64,000 bases of DNA from Nocardia sp. NBC_01327. Its GTDB lineage: Bacteria; Actinomycetota; Actinomycetes; Mycobacteriales; Mycobacteriaceae. Position 1 is the first letter of the stretch, and every line of letters starts with the position of its first letter. Made by a program: the position numbers and the translations under genes. Below are positions 25,518-34,434 of the stretch, piece by piece. The notes beneath the pieces are model-generated. The model saw only the letters and a list, made by a program, of their open reading frames with translations. It did no database searches and was not told the DNA's origin. The stretch spans positions 9,019,791-9,083,790 of the forward strand of contig NZ_CP108383.1 in the NCBI RefSeq assembly GCF_035958815.1, written 5' to 3'.

Positions 25518-25964
25518 ATGGCGGCCGTGCCTCTGCTCCCCCCGAAACATCTGCTGCTGCAAGCCTGCCGCGGCCTGCCCCCCGAAGACCATCCGGTACT
25601 GCGCTGCGCCGGACTGCTGGCGGACCTGCACGAGCGACGACTGACCGCGGCGGCGCCCGGGCGCATCGATCAGGAACGGGCGCGCATGGTGCTCGATATC
25701 GACCGCTGGGTGGCGACCGAACTCCCCAAGGCCGCCCGTGACGCCCAGCTGCATACCGAAACCGTCGGCACCGTGGTGGATCGCCTGGCGCAATTCTCGG
25801 CCCTGGCCTACGTGACCCTGGCAAGCGCGCCGGACGATGCGATCAATGATGCGGCGCTGCGGCTCACCGAACTCTCCATCGCCTACGAACATCTGGCGAC
25901 CGAACTAGCCGCGGGCCGCCGGCGCCTGCCCAATCTCACGGGCAATCGCGAATACGAGTACTGA
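25518..25964 (+). CDS. DUF4254-like protein of unknown function
   Basis: A mostly helical protein of 148 residues beginning MAAVPLLPPKHLLLQACRG. The LLLQACRGLPPEDHPVL start, the HERR segment, IDRWVATELP and the HTETVGTVVDRLAQ region recall the DUF4254 family common in nocardiae, assigned here from memory. No signal peptide or catalytic motif is seen. The ATG was preferred over an upstream in-frame start overlapping poor coding sequence. A hairpin follows 13 bp after the stop. Confidence 0.6.
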   Translation: MAAVPLLPPKHLLLQACRGLPPEDHPVLRCAGLLADLHERRLTAAAPGRIDQERARMVLDIDRWVATELPKAARDAQLHTETVGTVVDRLAQFSALAYVTLASAPDDAINDAALRLTELSIAYEHLATELAAGRRRLPNLTGNREYEY

Positions 25965-25977
25965 ATGCGGCGGAGCT

Positions 25978-25999
25978 GCCGCCGAGGTACGTCGGCGGC
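25978..25999. terminator. hairpin downstream of the DUF4254-like gene
   Basis: GCCGCCGA, a six-base loop and TCGGCGGC form an 8-bp perfect stem directly after the stop of the rightward gene. There is no T-tract, as is common for actinomycete terminators. Confidence 0.45.
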
Positions 26000-26235
26000 G
26001 CCCGGCGAGGGGTCGGGACGCCGCCGACAGCACAGGTGGATCATGCGCAACCCACCGTTGAAAGCCCCGGCCCGGCACACGGAGAGCAGAACCCACATGG
26101 GAGATGCGGAGGCAGTGTCCACTCCCCGTCACCTGACAACAACCAGGCCCGAGCTATCAACACAACGAATCCTGCACCCCCAACCTCGGAGGACCCTGTC
26201 GATCCACCTGTGAATCCGCTGTGGGCTGTGTTTTA

Positions 26236-26298
26236 TTTGCCTCCGCTTCGCTTCGGCGGGTGCTGTGTCTAATTTGCCTCCGCTTCGCTCCGGCGGGT
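26236..26298. repeat. tandem pair of 26-bp hairpin repeats
   Basis: Two nearly identical copies (26236-26261 and 26273-26298, one base different) separated by 11 bp. Each contains CCTCCGCTTCGC and ends CGGCGGGT, so each can fold on itself. Their place between convergent genes suggests a bidirectional terminator or a dispersed intergenic element. Confidence 0.6.
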
Positions 26299-26451
26299 CG
26301 TGGCCCTGTTACCCGGTTCTTCCCTCCCTGCGCTCGCCGCTGCGCGGCATTGCTCCGGTCAGTCCAGAACCGGGCGGGCCACGACCTTGGAATTCATATC
26401 GTTCAGGGCGGTTTCCAAGGCATGCGCGAACTGCGCCGTGCGGGCGGGAGG

Positions 26452-27996
26452 TTACTGATCGGCGGGAAGTGTTGGGGTGGTGGACATTTCCGGGAGCAGG
26501 GCGCGCAGGGTGGTGATGGTGTCGGCCTGATGGGGTTCCTTGTCCGGGCGGTAGCGGACGACGCGGGCGAAGCGCAGGGCGATGCCGCCGGGGTAGCGGG
26601 GGCTGACCTGGACGCCGTCGATGGCGATCTCGACGACCAGTTCCGGGCGCAGGTAGAGGGTGTTGCCGTCCTGGCGGCGCTCGTGCCGGGGGAATTCGGC
26701 GGTCTGCCAGTGCAGGAGCGCGTCGGTGAGGCCCTTGAAGGTCTTGCCGACCATGACGGGCTCACCGCCGTCCGGATCCAGGGCTCCCAGATGCAGATTC
26801 GACAGGTATCCGGTGCGGCGGCCGTAGCCCCATTCCGCGCCCAGGACGATGAGGTCCAGGGTGTGCGTGGGTTTGATCTTCTGCCAGGCGCGGCCGCGCC
26901 GGCCGGCCGCATAGGGCGCGTCCAGGGATTTGATCATGATGCCCTCATGGCCGGCGGCCAGGGCGCCGTCGAAGTATTCGGCAGCGGCCTCGGCATCGGG
27001 GGCGATGAGAGCCGGAATGCTCAGTCCGCAGGCTACTTTCGTGAGCGCGACGCGGCGCTCACGCAGCGGGGCGTCGAGCAGGTCCACACCGTCCAGATGC
27101 AGGCAGTCGAAGAAGTACGGGTGCAGAAGCAGCTCCTGCGCGGTGGCCGCCCCGAATCGGCTCATGGTCTCCTGGAAGGGGCGGGGACGGCCGGAGTCGT
27201 TGAGCGCCAGCGTCTCTCCGTCCAGCACCACGCTGGTGCAGTCGAGTTCCTTTACCAGGCTGACCAATTCGGGAACACTGCCGGTGATATCGCGCAGCGT
27301 GCGGGTGAACACCCACACCCGATCACCGTCCCGGTGCACCTGGATGCGCGCGCCGTCCATCTTGTGCTCGACGCTCACCTCCCCGTCGAACTCGCTCAGC
27401 GCCTCATCGAGCGTGGCCCCGGGCGAGGCGAGCATGGGCTGAATCGGCCGCCCGACCTCCAGCCGGAAGGCGGCCAGCGCCTCCGCGCCGCCGGTGCGGG
27501 CCGCCAGCGCCGTCACGGGCAACCGCCCGGACAGCATGTGCGCCCGGCGCACCAGCTCGATCGGTACCTCGAAGGCCATGGCGACCGCCTCCGCCACAAT
27601 GGCGGTGAGCGCACCCTGCCGCATCTCCCCGGTCAGCAGGCGGATCAGGAATTCCTGCTCCGGGGCGGTGGCGACGGTGAACATCTGTGCCAGCAGCTGC
27701 TTGCGCCGGGCGGTCGACCCGCTGCCCGCGACCTCCGACAATTCGGTGAAGACCTGATCCACCTGCGGCACCGTCAGCGTCTGCAGCCCGGCGGGATCGG
27801 TGTCCATCGCGGTCAGCGTCCGCCAGCCGGTACCAATTCGCCCCTGCGGTAATTCCCCCGAAACCCAGGCCACGACCTGGGCCAATTCCCACGGATCGGC
27901 CTCGCCGAGCAACCCGGCCAGAGTGCTGATCTTGGTCTTGCGCGAAGACGTCGCGCGCACGGCCTGTGACGCCTGAACCACCTGCGACAAGAACAC
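26452..27996 (-). CDS. ligB: ATP-dependent DNA ligase, LigB type
   Basis: A ligase of about 514 residues. It has an N-terminal DNA-binding domain, an adenylation domain with motif I KMDGAR (Lys212, the AMP-accepting lysine), motif IV-like HEGIMIKS, motif V WQKIKP, and a C-terminal OB domain with the family phrase YPGGIALRFARVVRYR. Overall it matches mycobacterial LigB (507 residues). The GTG giving VFLSQVVQASQAV best fits family length; an ATG 23 codons upstream is also in frame. It is an accessory ligase besides the NAD-dependent LigA. It is divergent from ramB. Confidence 0.85.
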   Translation of the reverse strand: MFLSQVVQASQAVRATSSRKTKISTLAGLLGEADPWELAQVVAWVSGELPQGRIGTGWRTLTAMDTDPAGLQTLTVPQVDQVFTELSEVAGSGSTARRKQLLAQMFTVATAPEQEFLIRLLTGEMRQGALTAIVAEAVAMAFEVPIELVRRAHMLSGRLPVTALAARTGGAEALAAFRLEVGRPIQPMLASPGATLDEALSEFDGEVSVEHKMDGARIQVHRDGDRVWVFTRTLRDITGSVPELVSLVKELDCTSVVLDGETLALNDSGRPRPFQETMSRFGAATAQELLLHPYFFDCLHLDGVDLLDAPLRERRVALTKVACGLSIPALIAPDAEAAAEYFDGALAAGHEGIMIKSLDAPYAAGRRGRAWQKIKPTHTLDLIVLGAEWGYGRRTGYLSNLHLGALDPDGGEPVMVGKTFKGLTDALLHWQTAEFPRHERRQDGNTLYLRPELVVEIAIDGVQVSPRYPGGIALRFARVVRYRPDKEPHQADTITTLRALLPEMSTTPTLPADQ

Positions 27997-28124
27997 CTGA
28001 ACGACGGTAGCGCCCGGGTATGACAGATCCGGGACCTGCACGCCGCGCCCGCCGTGACGCAGCACTCAGCAGAGTTGCTAATTCCGGGTTGGCAGGCCTG
28101 CGAAACCGCCCATAAACTGGGCAC

Positions 28125-29534
28125 ATGGCCAAGACTTTCGTCGGCGCGCGCCTGCGGCAATTGCGCACCGAACGCGGGCTGAGCCAGGTCTCCCTCGCCA
28201 AGAAGCTGGAGATTTCGGCCAGCTACCTCAACCAGATCGAACACGACGTTCGCCCGCTCACCGTACCGGTCCTGCTGCGTATCAGCGAGGTCTTCGGCGT
28301 GGACGCCGGATTCTTCTCCTCCCAGGACGACACCCGCCTCATTGCCGAACTGCAAGAGGTGGTGATGGACCAGGAGCTCAGCATCGAGGCCGATGCCCAG
28401 GAAATCGCCGAAATGGTCTCCGCGCACCCGGCTTTGGCGCGCGCCATGGTGAATATGCACCGCCGCTATCGCAATACGACCGCGCAGCTGGCCGCCGCCA
28501 CCGAGGACCGCTTCGCCGACGGCAGCGGGTCCGGCGCCATCTCCAAACCGCACGAGGAAGTGCGCGACTACTTCTATCAGCGGCAGAACTACATTCACGA
28601 ATTGGATACCGCGGCCGAGGAACTCGCGAACCGCATGCGTTTCCACGGCGGCGACCTGAAACGGGAGATCGCGCGCCGCCTCACCACCGCGCACGGCGTG
28701 CAGATCGTGGAACGCATCGATCTGCACGACGGCGTATTGCACAGATACGATCCCGAGCAGCGCCGCCTGGAAATCGCGCCGCATCTCTCCGGTGGGCAGC
28801 GGGTATTCAAACTCGCCGCGGAACTCGCCTATCTGGAGTGCGGGGATCTCATCGAAAAGCTGGTCGAGGAGGGCAACTTCTCCAGCCCCGAATCACGGGT
28901 GCTGGCGAAACTCGGCCTGGCGAACTATTTCGCGGCGGCGACGGTGCTGCCGTACACGCATTTCCACGAGATGGCCGAGGACTTCCGCTACGACATCGAA
29001 CGCCTGTCGGCCTTCTTCACCCAGAGCTACGAGACCATCTGCCACCGCCTCTCCACCCTGCAGCGCCCCCGGCTGCGCGGCGTCCCGTTCTCGTTCGTCC
29101 GGGTGGACCGGGCGGGCAATATGTCGAAACGCCAGTCCGCCACCGGATTTCACTTCTCCTCCAGCGGCGGCACCTGCCCGCTGTGGAATGTCTACGAGAC
29201 CTTCGCCTACCCCGCGAAGATCATGACCCAGATCGCCCAGATGCCCGACGGCCGGAAGTATCTGTGGGTGGCCAGAACCGTGGAACGCCGCGCCACCCGC
29301 TACGGCGAACCGAGCAAGGTATTCGCCATCGGCCTCGGCTGCGAACTCCGTCACGCCGGCCGCGTCGTTTATGCCGACGGCCTGGATCTCAACGAACCCA
29401 AGGCAACTCCCATCGGCGCGGGCTGCCGAGTCTGCGAACGCTCCAACTGCCCCCAGCGCGCATTCCCCCCACTCGGCAAATCCCTCGATATCAGCGAACA
29501 CCGAAGCTCCATCTCCCCCTATGTAATCCAGTAA
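28125..29534 (+). CDS. ramB: RamB, XRE-family regulator of acetate/short-chain acyl metabolism
   Basis: A 469-residue protein that matches mycobacterial/corynebacterial RamB through most of its length. It has an N-terminal helix-turn-helix (RTERGLSQVSLAKKLEISAS, about 16-35, then SYLNQIEHDVRPL), the HEEVRDYFYQRQNY region, an ImmA/IrrE-like middle part, and a C-terminal domain with RVDRAGNMSKRQSATGFHF and the conserved cysteine cluster GCRVCERSNCPQRAFP. In corynebacteria and mycobacteria RamB represses glyoxylate-shunt and acetate genes. The gene is divergent from the ligase gene and followed by a strong hairpin. Confidence 0.93.
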   Translation: MAKTFVGARLRQLRTERGLSQVSLAKKLEISASYLNQIEHDVRPLTVPVLLRISEVFGVDAGFFSSQDDTRLIAELQEVVMDQELSIEADAQEIAEMVSAHPALARAMVNMHRRYRNTTAQLAAATEDRFADGSGSGAISKPHEEVRDYFYQRQNYIHELDTAAEELANRMRFHGGDLKREIARRLTTAHGVQIVERIDLHDGVLHRYDPEQRRLEIAPHLSGGQRVFKLAAELAYLECGDLIEKLVEEGNFSSPESRVLAKLGLANYFAAATVLPYTHFHEMAEDFRYDIERLSAFFTQSYETICHRLSTLQRPRLRGVPFSFVRVDRAGNMSKRQSATGFHFSSSGGTCPLWNVYETFAYPAKIMTQIAQMPDGRKYLWVARTVERRATRYGEPSKVFAIGLGCELRHAGRVVYADGLDLNEPKATPIGAGCRVCERSNCPQRAFPPLGKSLDISEHRSSISPYVIQ

Positions 29535-29888
29535 CACCGGCACCGCACCATGGCGTACCACCCACTCCGAGGTAGGAGATCTCACAATCCGCACCGGGCC
29601 GGTGTCAGCTCACGCTGACCCGGCCCGGCGCCGTTTACGCCGCTCACCTGCACCGATATCGGCGCTGCCGATCACGAACCCTGTTGCGGTGAGCGGAAAT
29701 TCACTCCACGGAAACATCAGCAATCGGACCGTCACCGAGAGTCATTCCGGCGCAACACTTCCCGTTTACCGTTCGCAACACGAATACAGCCGTTGTATAC
29801 GCGGCGGTATTCGCAAGCGGCGCACGTGGCGTCGCTGTGCTGGTAACCGGCTGATGCCGAACCCCGTGAAGTGAGAAGGGTCCGCCCC
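29535..29888. other. 354-bp intergenic region: ramB terminator and urt promoter
   Basis: No gene is supported. The left part contains the ramB hairpin. The right part, just before urtA, is AT-richer and contains an inverted repeat CGAATAC (29781-29787) / GTATTCG (29807-29813) with a 19-bp spacer that could be an operator. I could not recognise a clear GlnR or AmtR box. Confidence 0.45.
29594..29628 (+). terminator. terminator hairpin of ramB
   Basis: CCGGGCCGG-T-GTCAGC, loop TCAC and GCTGACCCGGCCCGG form a 15-bp stem with a single bulged T, about 60 bp after the ramB stop. No U-tract follows. Confidence 0.65.
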
Positions 29889-31163
29889 ATGCAAGATTCC
29901 CTCCGCCGACAGCGAACTGCGCGCCTGGTCAGAGCAATCACCATCCCGACCGCCCTGGTGCTGTCCGTAGCGCTGATCTCCGGCTGCGGTTCGCGCGACG
30001 ACAACACCGCGTCGGGCTCCAACGCCAAGTCCTGCGTCGACACCTCGAAGGACACCATCAAGATCGGTTCGCTGCACTCGCTGACCGGCACCATGGCCAT
30101 CAGCGAGGTCACCGTCGCGAATGCGACCAAGCTGGCGGTGGACCAGATCAACGCGTCCGGCGGCGTCATGGGCAAGAAGCTCGAGGTGGTGCTCGAGGAC
30201 GGTGCGTCCGACCCGAAGACCTTCGCCGAGAAGGCCGAGAAGCTGATCAGCTCCGACTGCGTCGCAGCGGTTTTCGGCGGCTGGACCTCCTCCAGCCGCA
30301 AGGCCATGAAGCCCAAGTTCGAATCGCTGAACTCGCTGCTCTACTACCCCGTCCAGTACGAGGGCCTGGAGGACAGCAAGAACATCTTCTACACCGGCGC
30401 GACCACCAACCAGCAGATCGTGCCGGCGCTGGACTACCTGAAGCAGAAGGGCATCACCTCCCTCTACCTGGTCGGCTCGGACTACGTGTTTCCGCAGACC
30501 GCCAACCGGGAGATCAAGGCGTACGCCAAGGCCAACGGTATCGAGATCAAGGGCGAGGACTACGCGCCGCTCGGCTCGACCGACTTCTCCACCATCGTCA
30601 ACAAGGTTCGCAACTCGCATGCCGGTGCGGTGTTCAACACCCTGAACGGCGACTCCAATGTGGCGTTCTTCCGCGAGTACTCCAACGCGGGCCTGAAAGC
30701 CGCTGAGATGCCGGTGGTTTCGGTCTCCATCGCCGAGGAGGAGGTCGCGGGCATCGGTGCGCAGAACATCACCGGCCAGCTGACCGCTTGGAACTACTAC
30801 CAGACCGTCGACACCCCGGCCAACAAGGCGTTCGTCGCCGCGTACAAGGCCGCCTACGGCGCCAACAAGCCCACCTCCGACCCGATGGAAGCCGCCTACA
30901 CCTCGGTCTACCTGTGGAAGAACACCGTCGAGAAGGCGAAGTCGTTCGCAGTGGCCGACATTCAGGCCGCGGCCAATGGCGTCACCTTCGACGCCCCGGA
31001 GGGCACCGTCACCATCGACGGCGACAACCACCACATCACCAAGACCGCCCGCATCGGTGAAATCCACCCGGACGGCCTGATTTACACCGTGTGGGATTCC
31101 GGCAAGCCGATCCAGCCGGACCCGTACCTGACCACCTACGACTGGGCCAAGGGCCTCAAGTAG
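29889..31163 (+). CDS. urtA: urea/short-amide ABC transporter substrate-binding protein UrtA
   Basis: A 424-residue lipoprotein with a signal peptide ending ALISGC (Cys33). The mature domain carries UrtA-type sequence such as TIKIGSLHSLTGTMAISE, FGGWTSSSRKAMKP and YYPVQYEGLE and ends with the family DPYLTTYDWAKGLK. The ATG giving MQDSLRR has AGAAGG eight bases upstream; an in-frame GTG six codons earlier is less well placed. It binds urea (or short amides) outside the membrane and starts the urtABCDE set. No urease genes are in the window. Confidence 0.92.
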   Translation: MQDSLRRQRTARLVRAITIPTALVLSVALISGCGSRDDNTASGSNAKSCVDTSKDTIKIGSLHSLTGTMAISEVTVANATKLAVDQINASGGVMGKKLEVVLEDGASDPKTFAEKAEKLISSDCVAAVFGGWTSSSRKAMKPKFESLNSLLYYPVQYEGLEDSKNIFYTGATTNQQIVPALDYLKQKGITSLYLVGSDYVFPQTANREIKAYAKANGIEIKGEDYAPLGSTDFSTIVNKVRNSHAGAVFNTLNGDSNVAFFREYSNAGLKAAEMPVVSVSIAEEEVAGIGAQNITGQLTAWNYYQTVDTPANKAFVAAYKAAYGANKPTSDPMEAAYTSVYLWKNTVEKAKSFAVADIQAAANGVTFDAPEGTVTIDGDNHHITKTARIGEIHPDGLIYTVWDSGKPIQPDPYLTTYDWAKGLK

Positions 31164-31496
31164 AGCCATCGGTGTAGCCGCCGATTGAGGGGCGGCCGGT
31201 GCGGAATCACTCCGCACCGGCCGTACACGGCAGCTACCCACATCACAACGACGAAGTCCACCCGCACCTCCGAAGTCCACCCGCAACGCCGAGCCGCCAT
31301 CCCCGACCCGCCGCGACAGCCGCACGCACGCAAGACAATCCGCCCCTCCCGAACTGCCGGACGGAGGAGCACAGAGCACAGCGAGCCGCCCGTCCGCGAC
31401 CATCGCGGCACCGGAGCGCCGCAGACGCGATCCGCTCCCGCCCGCACGACGCGCCGCCACCGCCCCGCAGCGCGAGAGAATCACAGAGGTAATCAC
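31164..31496 (+). other. 333-bp urtA-urtB spacer
   Basis: No coding sequence is supported. It begins with a strong hairpin, then a C-rich, T-poor stretch with the direct repeat AAGTCCACCCGCA in two copies around 31255 and 31275. It ends with the urtB ribosome site AGAGG. The unusual length within an otherwise overlapping operon suggests a regulatory untranslated region. Confidence 0.5.
31194..31222 (+). terminator. intra-operon hairpin between urtA and urtB
   Basis: GGCCGGTGCGGA, loop ATCAC and TCCGCACCGGCC form a perfect 12-bp stem 30 bp after the urtA stop. As a partial terminator or 3'-end stabiliser it would give more binding protein than permease, a ratio usual for ABC importers. Confidence 0.75.
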
Positions 31497-32381
31497 ATGG
31501 AAGTCGCTGTCGGACAGCTCTTCACGGGCTTGAGCCTCGGCTCTATCCTGCTGCTCGCCGCGCTGGGCCTGTCGCTGACCTTCGGTCAGATGGGCGTGAT
31601 CAATATGGCGCACGGCGAATTCATCATGGCCGGTTGTTACACCACATTCGTTGTGCAGCAGGTCATTCACTCGACCGGCGTCGCACTCATCGTGTCGCTG
31701 TTCGTCGGCTTCCTGGTCGGCGGGCTACTGGGCGCGGCCCTGGAAATGGGTCTCATCCGCTGGATGTACGACCGTCCGCTGGACACCCTGCTGGTCACCT
31801 TCGGCGTGGGCCTGGTGCTCCAGCAGGCCGCCCGCAATATCTTCGGCGCACCCGCCAAGAATGTGGTGGCCCCCGACTGGCTGACCGGCGGCATCACCAT
31901 TGCCGGCACCGTGGTTCCCAAGACCCGCATCTTCATCATGGTGCTGGCCCTGGTCGCGGTCATCGCGCTGGCCACCGCGCTCAAGACCACTCCGCTGGGC
32001 CGGCGCATCCGGGCCGTGGTGCAGAACCGCAGCCTCGCCGAAACCTCCGGCGTCTCTTCCCGTTTCACCGATATCAGCACCTTCTTCATCGGCTCCGGCC
32101 TGGCCGCGGTCGCCGGGGTGGCGCTCACCCTGATCGGTTCCACCAGCCCGACCATCGGACAGTCGTATCTGGTCGACGCCTTCCTGGTGGTGGTCATCGG
32201 CGGCCTGGGACAGATCAAGGGCACCGTCATCGCGGCCTTCGGCATGGGCCTGCTGAATTCGTTCGTCGAATACTCCACCACCGCGTCGGTCGCCAAGGTG
32301 ATCGTCTTCATCGTGATCGTGATCTTCCTGCAGGCCCGCCCGCAGGGCCTGTTCACCGTTCGCACGAGGAGTCTGGCATGA
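31497..32381 (+). CDS. urtB: urea ABC transporter permease UrtB
   Basis: A 294-residue LivH-type inner-membrane permease. The typical N-terminus MEVAVGQLFTGLSLGSILL and GVINMAHGEFIMAGCY are present, with about eight hydrophobic helices and a conserved VVIGGLGQIKGT near the C-terminus. AGAGG lies seven bases before the ATG. An in-frame open stretch upstream reads through the spacer but lacks coding character. The stop overlaps the urtC start. Confidence 0.92.
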   Translation: MEVAVGQLFTGLSLGSILLLAALGLSLTFGQMGVINMAHGEFIMAGCYTTFVVQQVIHSTGVALIVSLFVGFLVGGLLGAALEMGLIRWMYDRPLDTLLVTFGVGLVLQQAARNIFGAPAKNVVAPDWLTGGITIAGTVVPKTRIFIMVLALVAVIALATALKTTPLGRRIRAVVQNRSLAETSGVSSRFTDISTFFIGSGLAAVAGVALTLIGSTSPTIGQSYLVDAFLVVVIGGLGQIKGTVIAAFGMGLLNSFVEYSTTASVAKVIVFIVIVIFLQARPQGLFTVRTRSLA

Positions 32382-33574
32382 CTCTCATCCAGCGCACTTT
32401 CAAAGACGCTTCGTCGTTCAAGGTCGTGGGCGGTTTCGTCCTGGCGGCCATCGTGCTCTTCGGCATCGCACCGGCGATGCTCAGCGATTTCCGCCTGAGC
32501 CTGCTGGCGAAATTCCTCTGCTTCGCCATTGTCGCCGTCGGCATCGGCCTGTCCTGGGGTCGCGGCGGCATGCTCACCCTGGGCCAGGGCGTGTTCTTCG
32601 GCATCGGCGCGTACATCATGGCCATGCATATGCAGATGGCCGACGCCAGCAAGGCGCACGAGGATGTGCCGGAGTTCATGTCCATCGCCGGCATCTCCGA
32701 ATTGCCCTCGTACTGGCGGCCTTTCGCCTCCGCACCGGTTGCGATCCTGGGCATTCTGGTGGTGCCCGCACTGGTCGCGGCGGTGCTCGGCTTCGGAGTG
32801 TTCAAGCGCCGCGTCAAGGGCGCGTACTTCGCCATTCTGAGCCAGGCGCTCGCGGCGGCGCTGGCCATTCTGCTCACGGGTCAGCAGACCATCGGCGGCT
32901 TCACCGGTCTGAGCGACTTCAAGACGTTCTTCGGCTTCCGCCTGGACGATCCGGTGAACCGGCGCATGCTGTTCTTCATCGCGGCGGGCGCCCTGCTCGT
33001 GGTGGTCGCCATCGCGCGCCAGCTCATGAACAGCCGCTACGGCGAACTGCTCGTGGCCGTGCGCGATCAGGAGGAGCGCGTGCGCTTCCTCGGCTACGAC
33101 CCGGCCAATATCAAGATCGTCGCGTACGTGGTGGCCGCGTTCTTCGCGGGTATCGCGGGCGCGCTGTTCACCCCGATCGTCGGCATCATCTCCCCCGCCG
33201 ATATCGGTGTGGTGCCCTCCATCGCCTTCCTGGTCGGCGTCGCCATCGGCGGCCGCACCACCCTGCTCGGCCCGGTGCTGGGCGCGATCGGCGTGGCGTG
33301 GGCGCAGACCACGCTCTCGGAGAATTTCCCCTCGGCCTGGACCTACTTCCAGGGCGCGCTGTTCATCGTGGTGATCGGCTTCCTGCCCGCCGGCCTGGCC
33401 GGATTGCTCCCGCTGGCAAGACAATTGGCGGAGCGGGTGCGCCCGGCGCAGAGCTCCGGCCCGGCCGCGGCAATCACCGCCCCGGTCGTATCGGTCGACG
33501 CACCGGCCGAGGAGACCGCCGAGCCCGCTACCGAGCCGGAAGCCCCTGCGGACGAAGAGAAGGTGAAGGCATGA
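32378..33574 (+). CDS. urtC: urea ABC transporter permease UrtC
   Basis: A 398-residue LivM-type permease with about ten membrane helices and UrtC features such as LSWGRGGMLTLGQGVFFGIG, QQTIGGFTGLSDF and VAIGGRTTLLGPVLGA. The C-terminal 45 residues are an acidic Ala/Pro/Glu-rich cytoplasmic tail, longer than usual. The ATG overlaps the urtB stop, and the stop overlaps the urtD ATG, so the operon is tightly coupled. Confidence 0.92.
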   Translation: MTLIQRTFKDASSFKVVGGFVLAAIVLFGIAPAMLSDFRLSLLAKFLCFAIVAVGIGLSWGRGGMLTLGQGVFFGIGAYIMAMHMQMADASKAHEDVPEFMSIAGISELPSYWRPFASAPVAILGILVVPALVAAVLGFGVFKRRVKGAYFAILSQALAAALAILLTGQQTIGGFTGLSDFKTFFGFRLDDPVNRRMLFFIAAGALLVVVAIARQLMNSRYGELLVAVRDQEERVRFLGYDPANIKIVAYVVAAFFAGIAGALFTPIVGIISPADIGVVPSIAFLVGVAIGGRTTLLGPVLGAIGVAWAQTTLSENFPSAWTYFQGALFIVVIGFLPAGLAGLLPLARQLAERVRPAQSSGPAAAITAPVVSVDAPAEETAEPATEPEAPADEEKVKA

Positions 33575-34434
33575 CGACCGCTGCCGTGCAGGAACCCAAA
33601 TTCGGCGGCAATGCCGGAATGGACAGCGAATACCTCGAAATCCGCGGCCTCTCTGTGAGTTTCGACGGTTTCAAGGCCGTCACCGATGTGGATCTCACTG
33701 TGCTGCAGGGTGATCTGCGCTTTCTCATCGGACCGAACGGCGCGGGCAAGACCACGCTGATCGACGCCATCACCGGTTTGGCCGCCGCCACCGGTTCGGC
33801 GCGCAAGTCCGGCAGTGAGCTGATCGGCAAGAAGGTGCATCAGATCGCCCGGCTGGGCGTCGGCCGCACCTTCCAGACGGCCAGCGTTTTCGAACAGCTC
33901 ACCGTGCTGCAGAATCTCGATATCGCCGCCGGCGCCGGACGTTCCGCGCTGACGCTGCTGCGCAAGCGCAAGTCGGTGCTCCCCGCCATCGAGGAGGCGC
34001 TGGAGACCACCGGCCTGACGGCCCTGCGCGACAAGCCCGCCGGGGTGCTCGCGCACGGCCAGAAGCAGTGGCTGGAGATCGGCATGCTGCTGGTGCAGAA
34101 CGCCTCGGTGCTGCTGCTCGACGAACCGGTCGCCGGTATGAGCGCCGAGGAGCGCGAGGAGACCGGAAACCTGCTGCGCCGCATCGGCGGTGAACGGATC
34201 GTGGTGGTCGTCGAACACGATATGGACTTCATGCGCGCCTTCGCCACCTCGGTCACCGTGCTCGCGGGCGGCCGGGTGCTCAGCGAGGGCACCGTCGAAC
34301 AGGTCCAGGCCGATCCCAAGGTGCAGGAGGTCTACCTCGGCACCGCGGCGGCCGGTGACCTGCCGCCCGCCGCCGACTCGGCCGGTCCCGCCGAGAGCGC
34401 ATCCACCGACGCAGAGGAGGCCGCGAATGCTTGA
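33571..34434 (+). CDS. urtD: urea ABC transporter ATP-binding protein UrtD
   Basis: A 287-residue ATPase with Walker A GPNGAGKTT, the altered signature LAHGQKQWLEIGM characteristic of UrtD in place of LSGGQ, and Walker B LLLDEPVAGM. An Ala/Glu-rich C-terminal tail of about 30 residues follows YLG. With UrtE it drives the UrtBC channel. The C-terminal codons overlap the urtE start. Confidence 0.92.
   Translation: MTTAAVQEPKFGGNAGMDSEYLEIRGLSVSFDGFKAVTDVDLTVLQGDLRFLIGPNGAGKTTLIDAITGLAAATGSARKSGSELIGKKVHQIARLGVGRTFQTASVFEQLTVLQNLDIAAGAGRSALTLLRKRKSVLPAIEEALETTGLTALRDKPAGVLAHGQKQWLEIGMLLVQNASVLLLDEPVAGMSAEEREETGNLLRRIGGERIVVVVEHDMDFMRAFATSVTVLAGGRVLSEGTVEQVQADPKVQEVYLGTAAAGDLPPAADSAGPAESASTDAEEAANA

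Larger units (their letters stand above)
25965..26451. other. 487-bp intergenic stretch without a convincing gene
   Basis: It separates the convergent DUF4254-like and DNA ligase genes. Short open frames exist on both strands but have poor codon bias and no ribosome sites. It holds the hairpin noted after the DUF4254-like gene and a tandem pair of hairpin-forming repeats. Confidence 0.5.

Noticed and set aside
26221..27852. 543-codon rightward open frame
   Set aside because: Antisense shadow of the DNA ligase gene; Gly/Arg/Gln-rich with no domain.
29630..29888. GlnR box upstream of urtA
   Set aside because: Only partial GTAAC-like matches without proper spacing.
29766..31670. 634-codon leftward open frame across urtA
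   Set aside because: Antisense to urtA and the spacer; composition typical of high-GC shadow frames.
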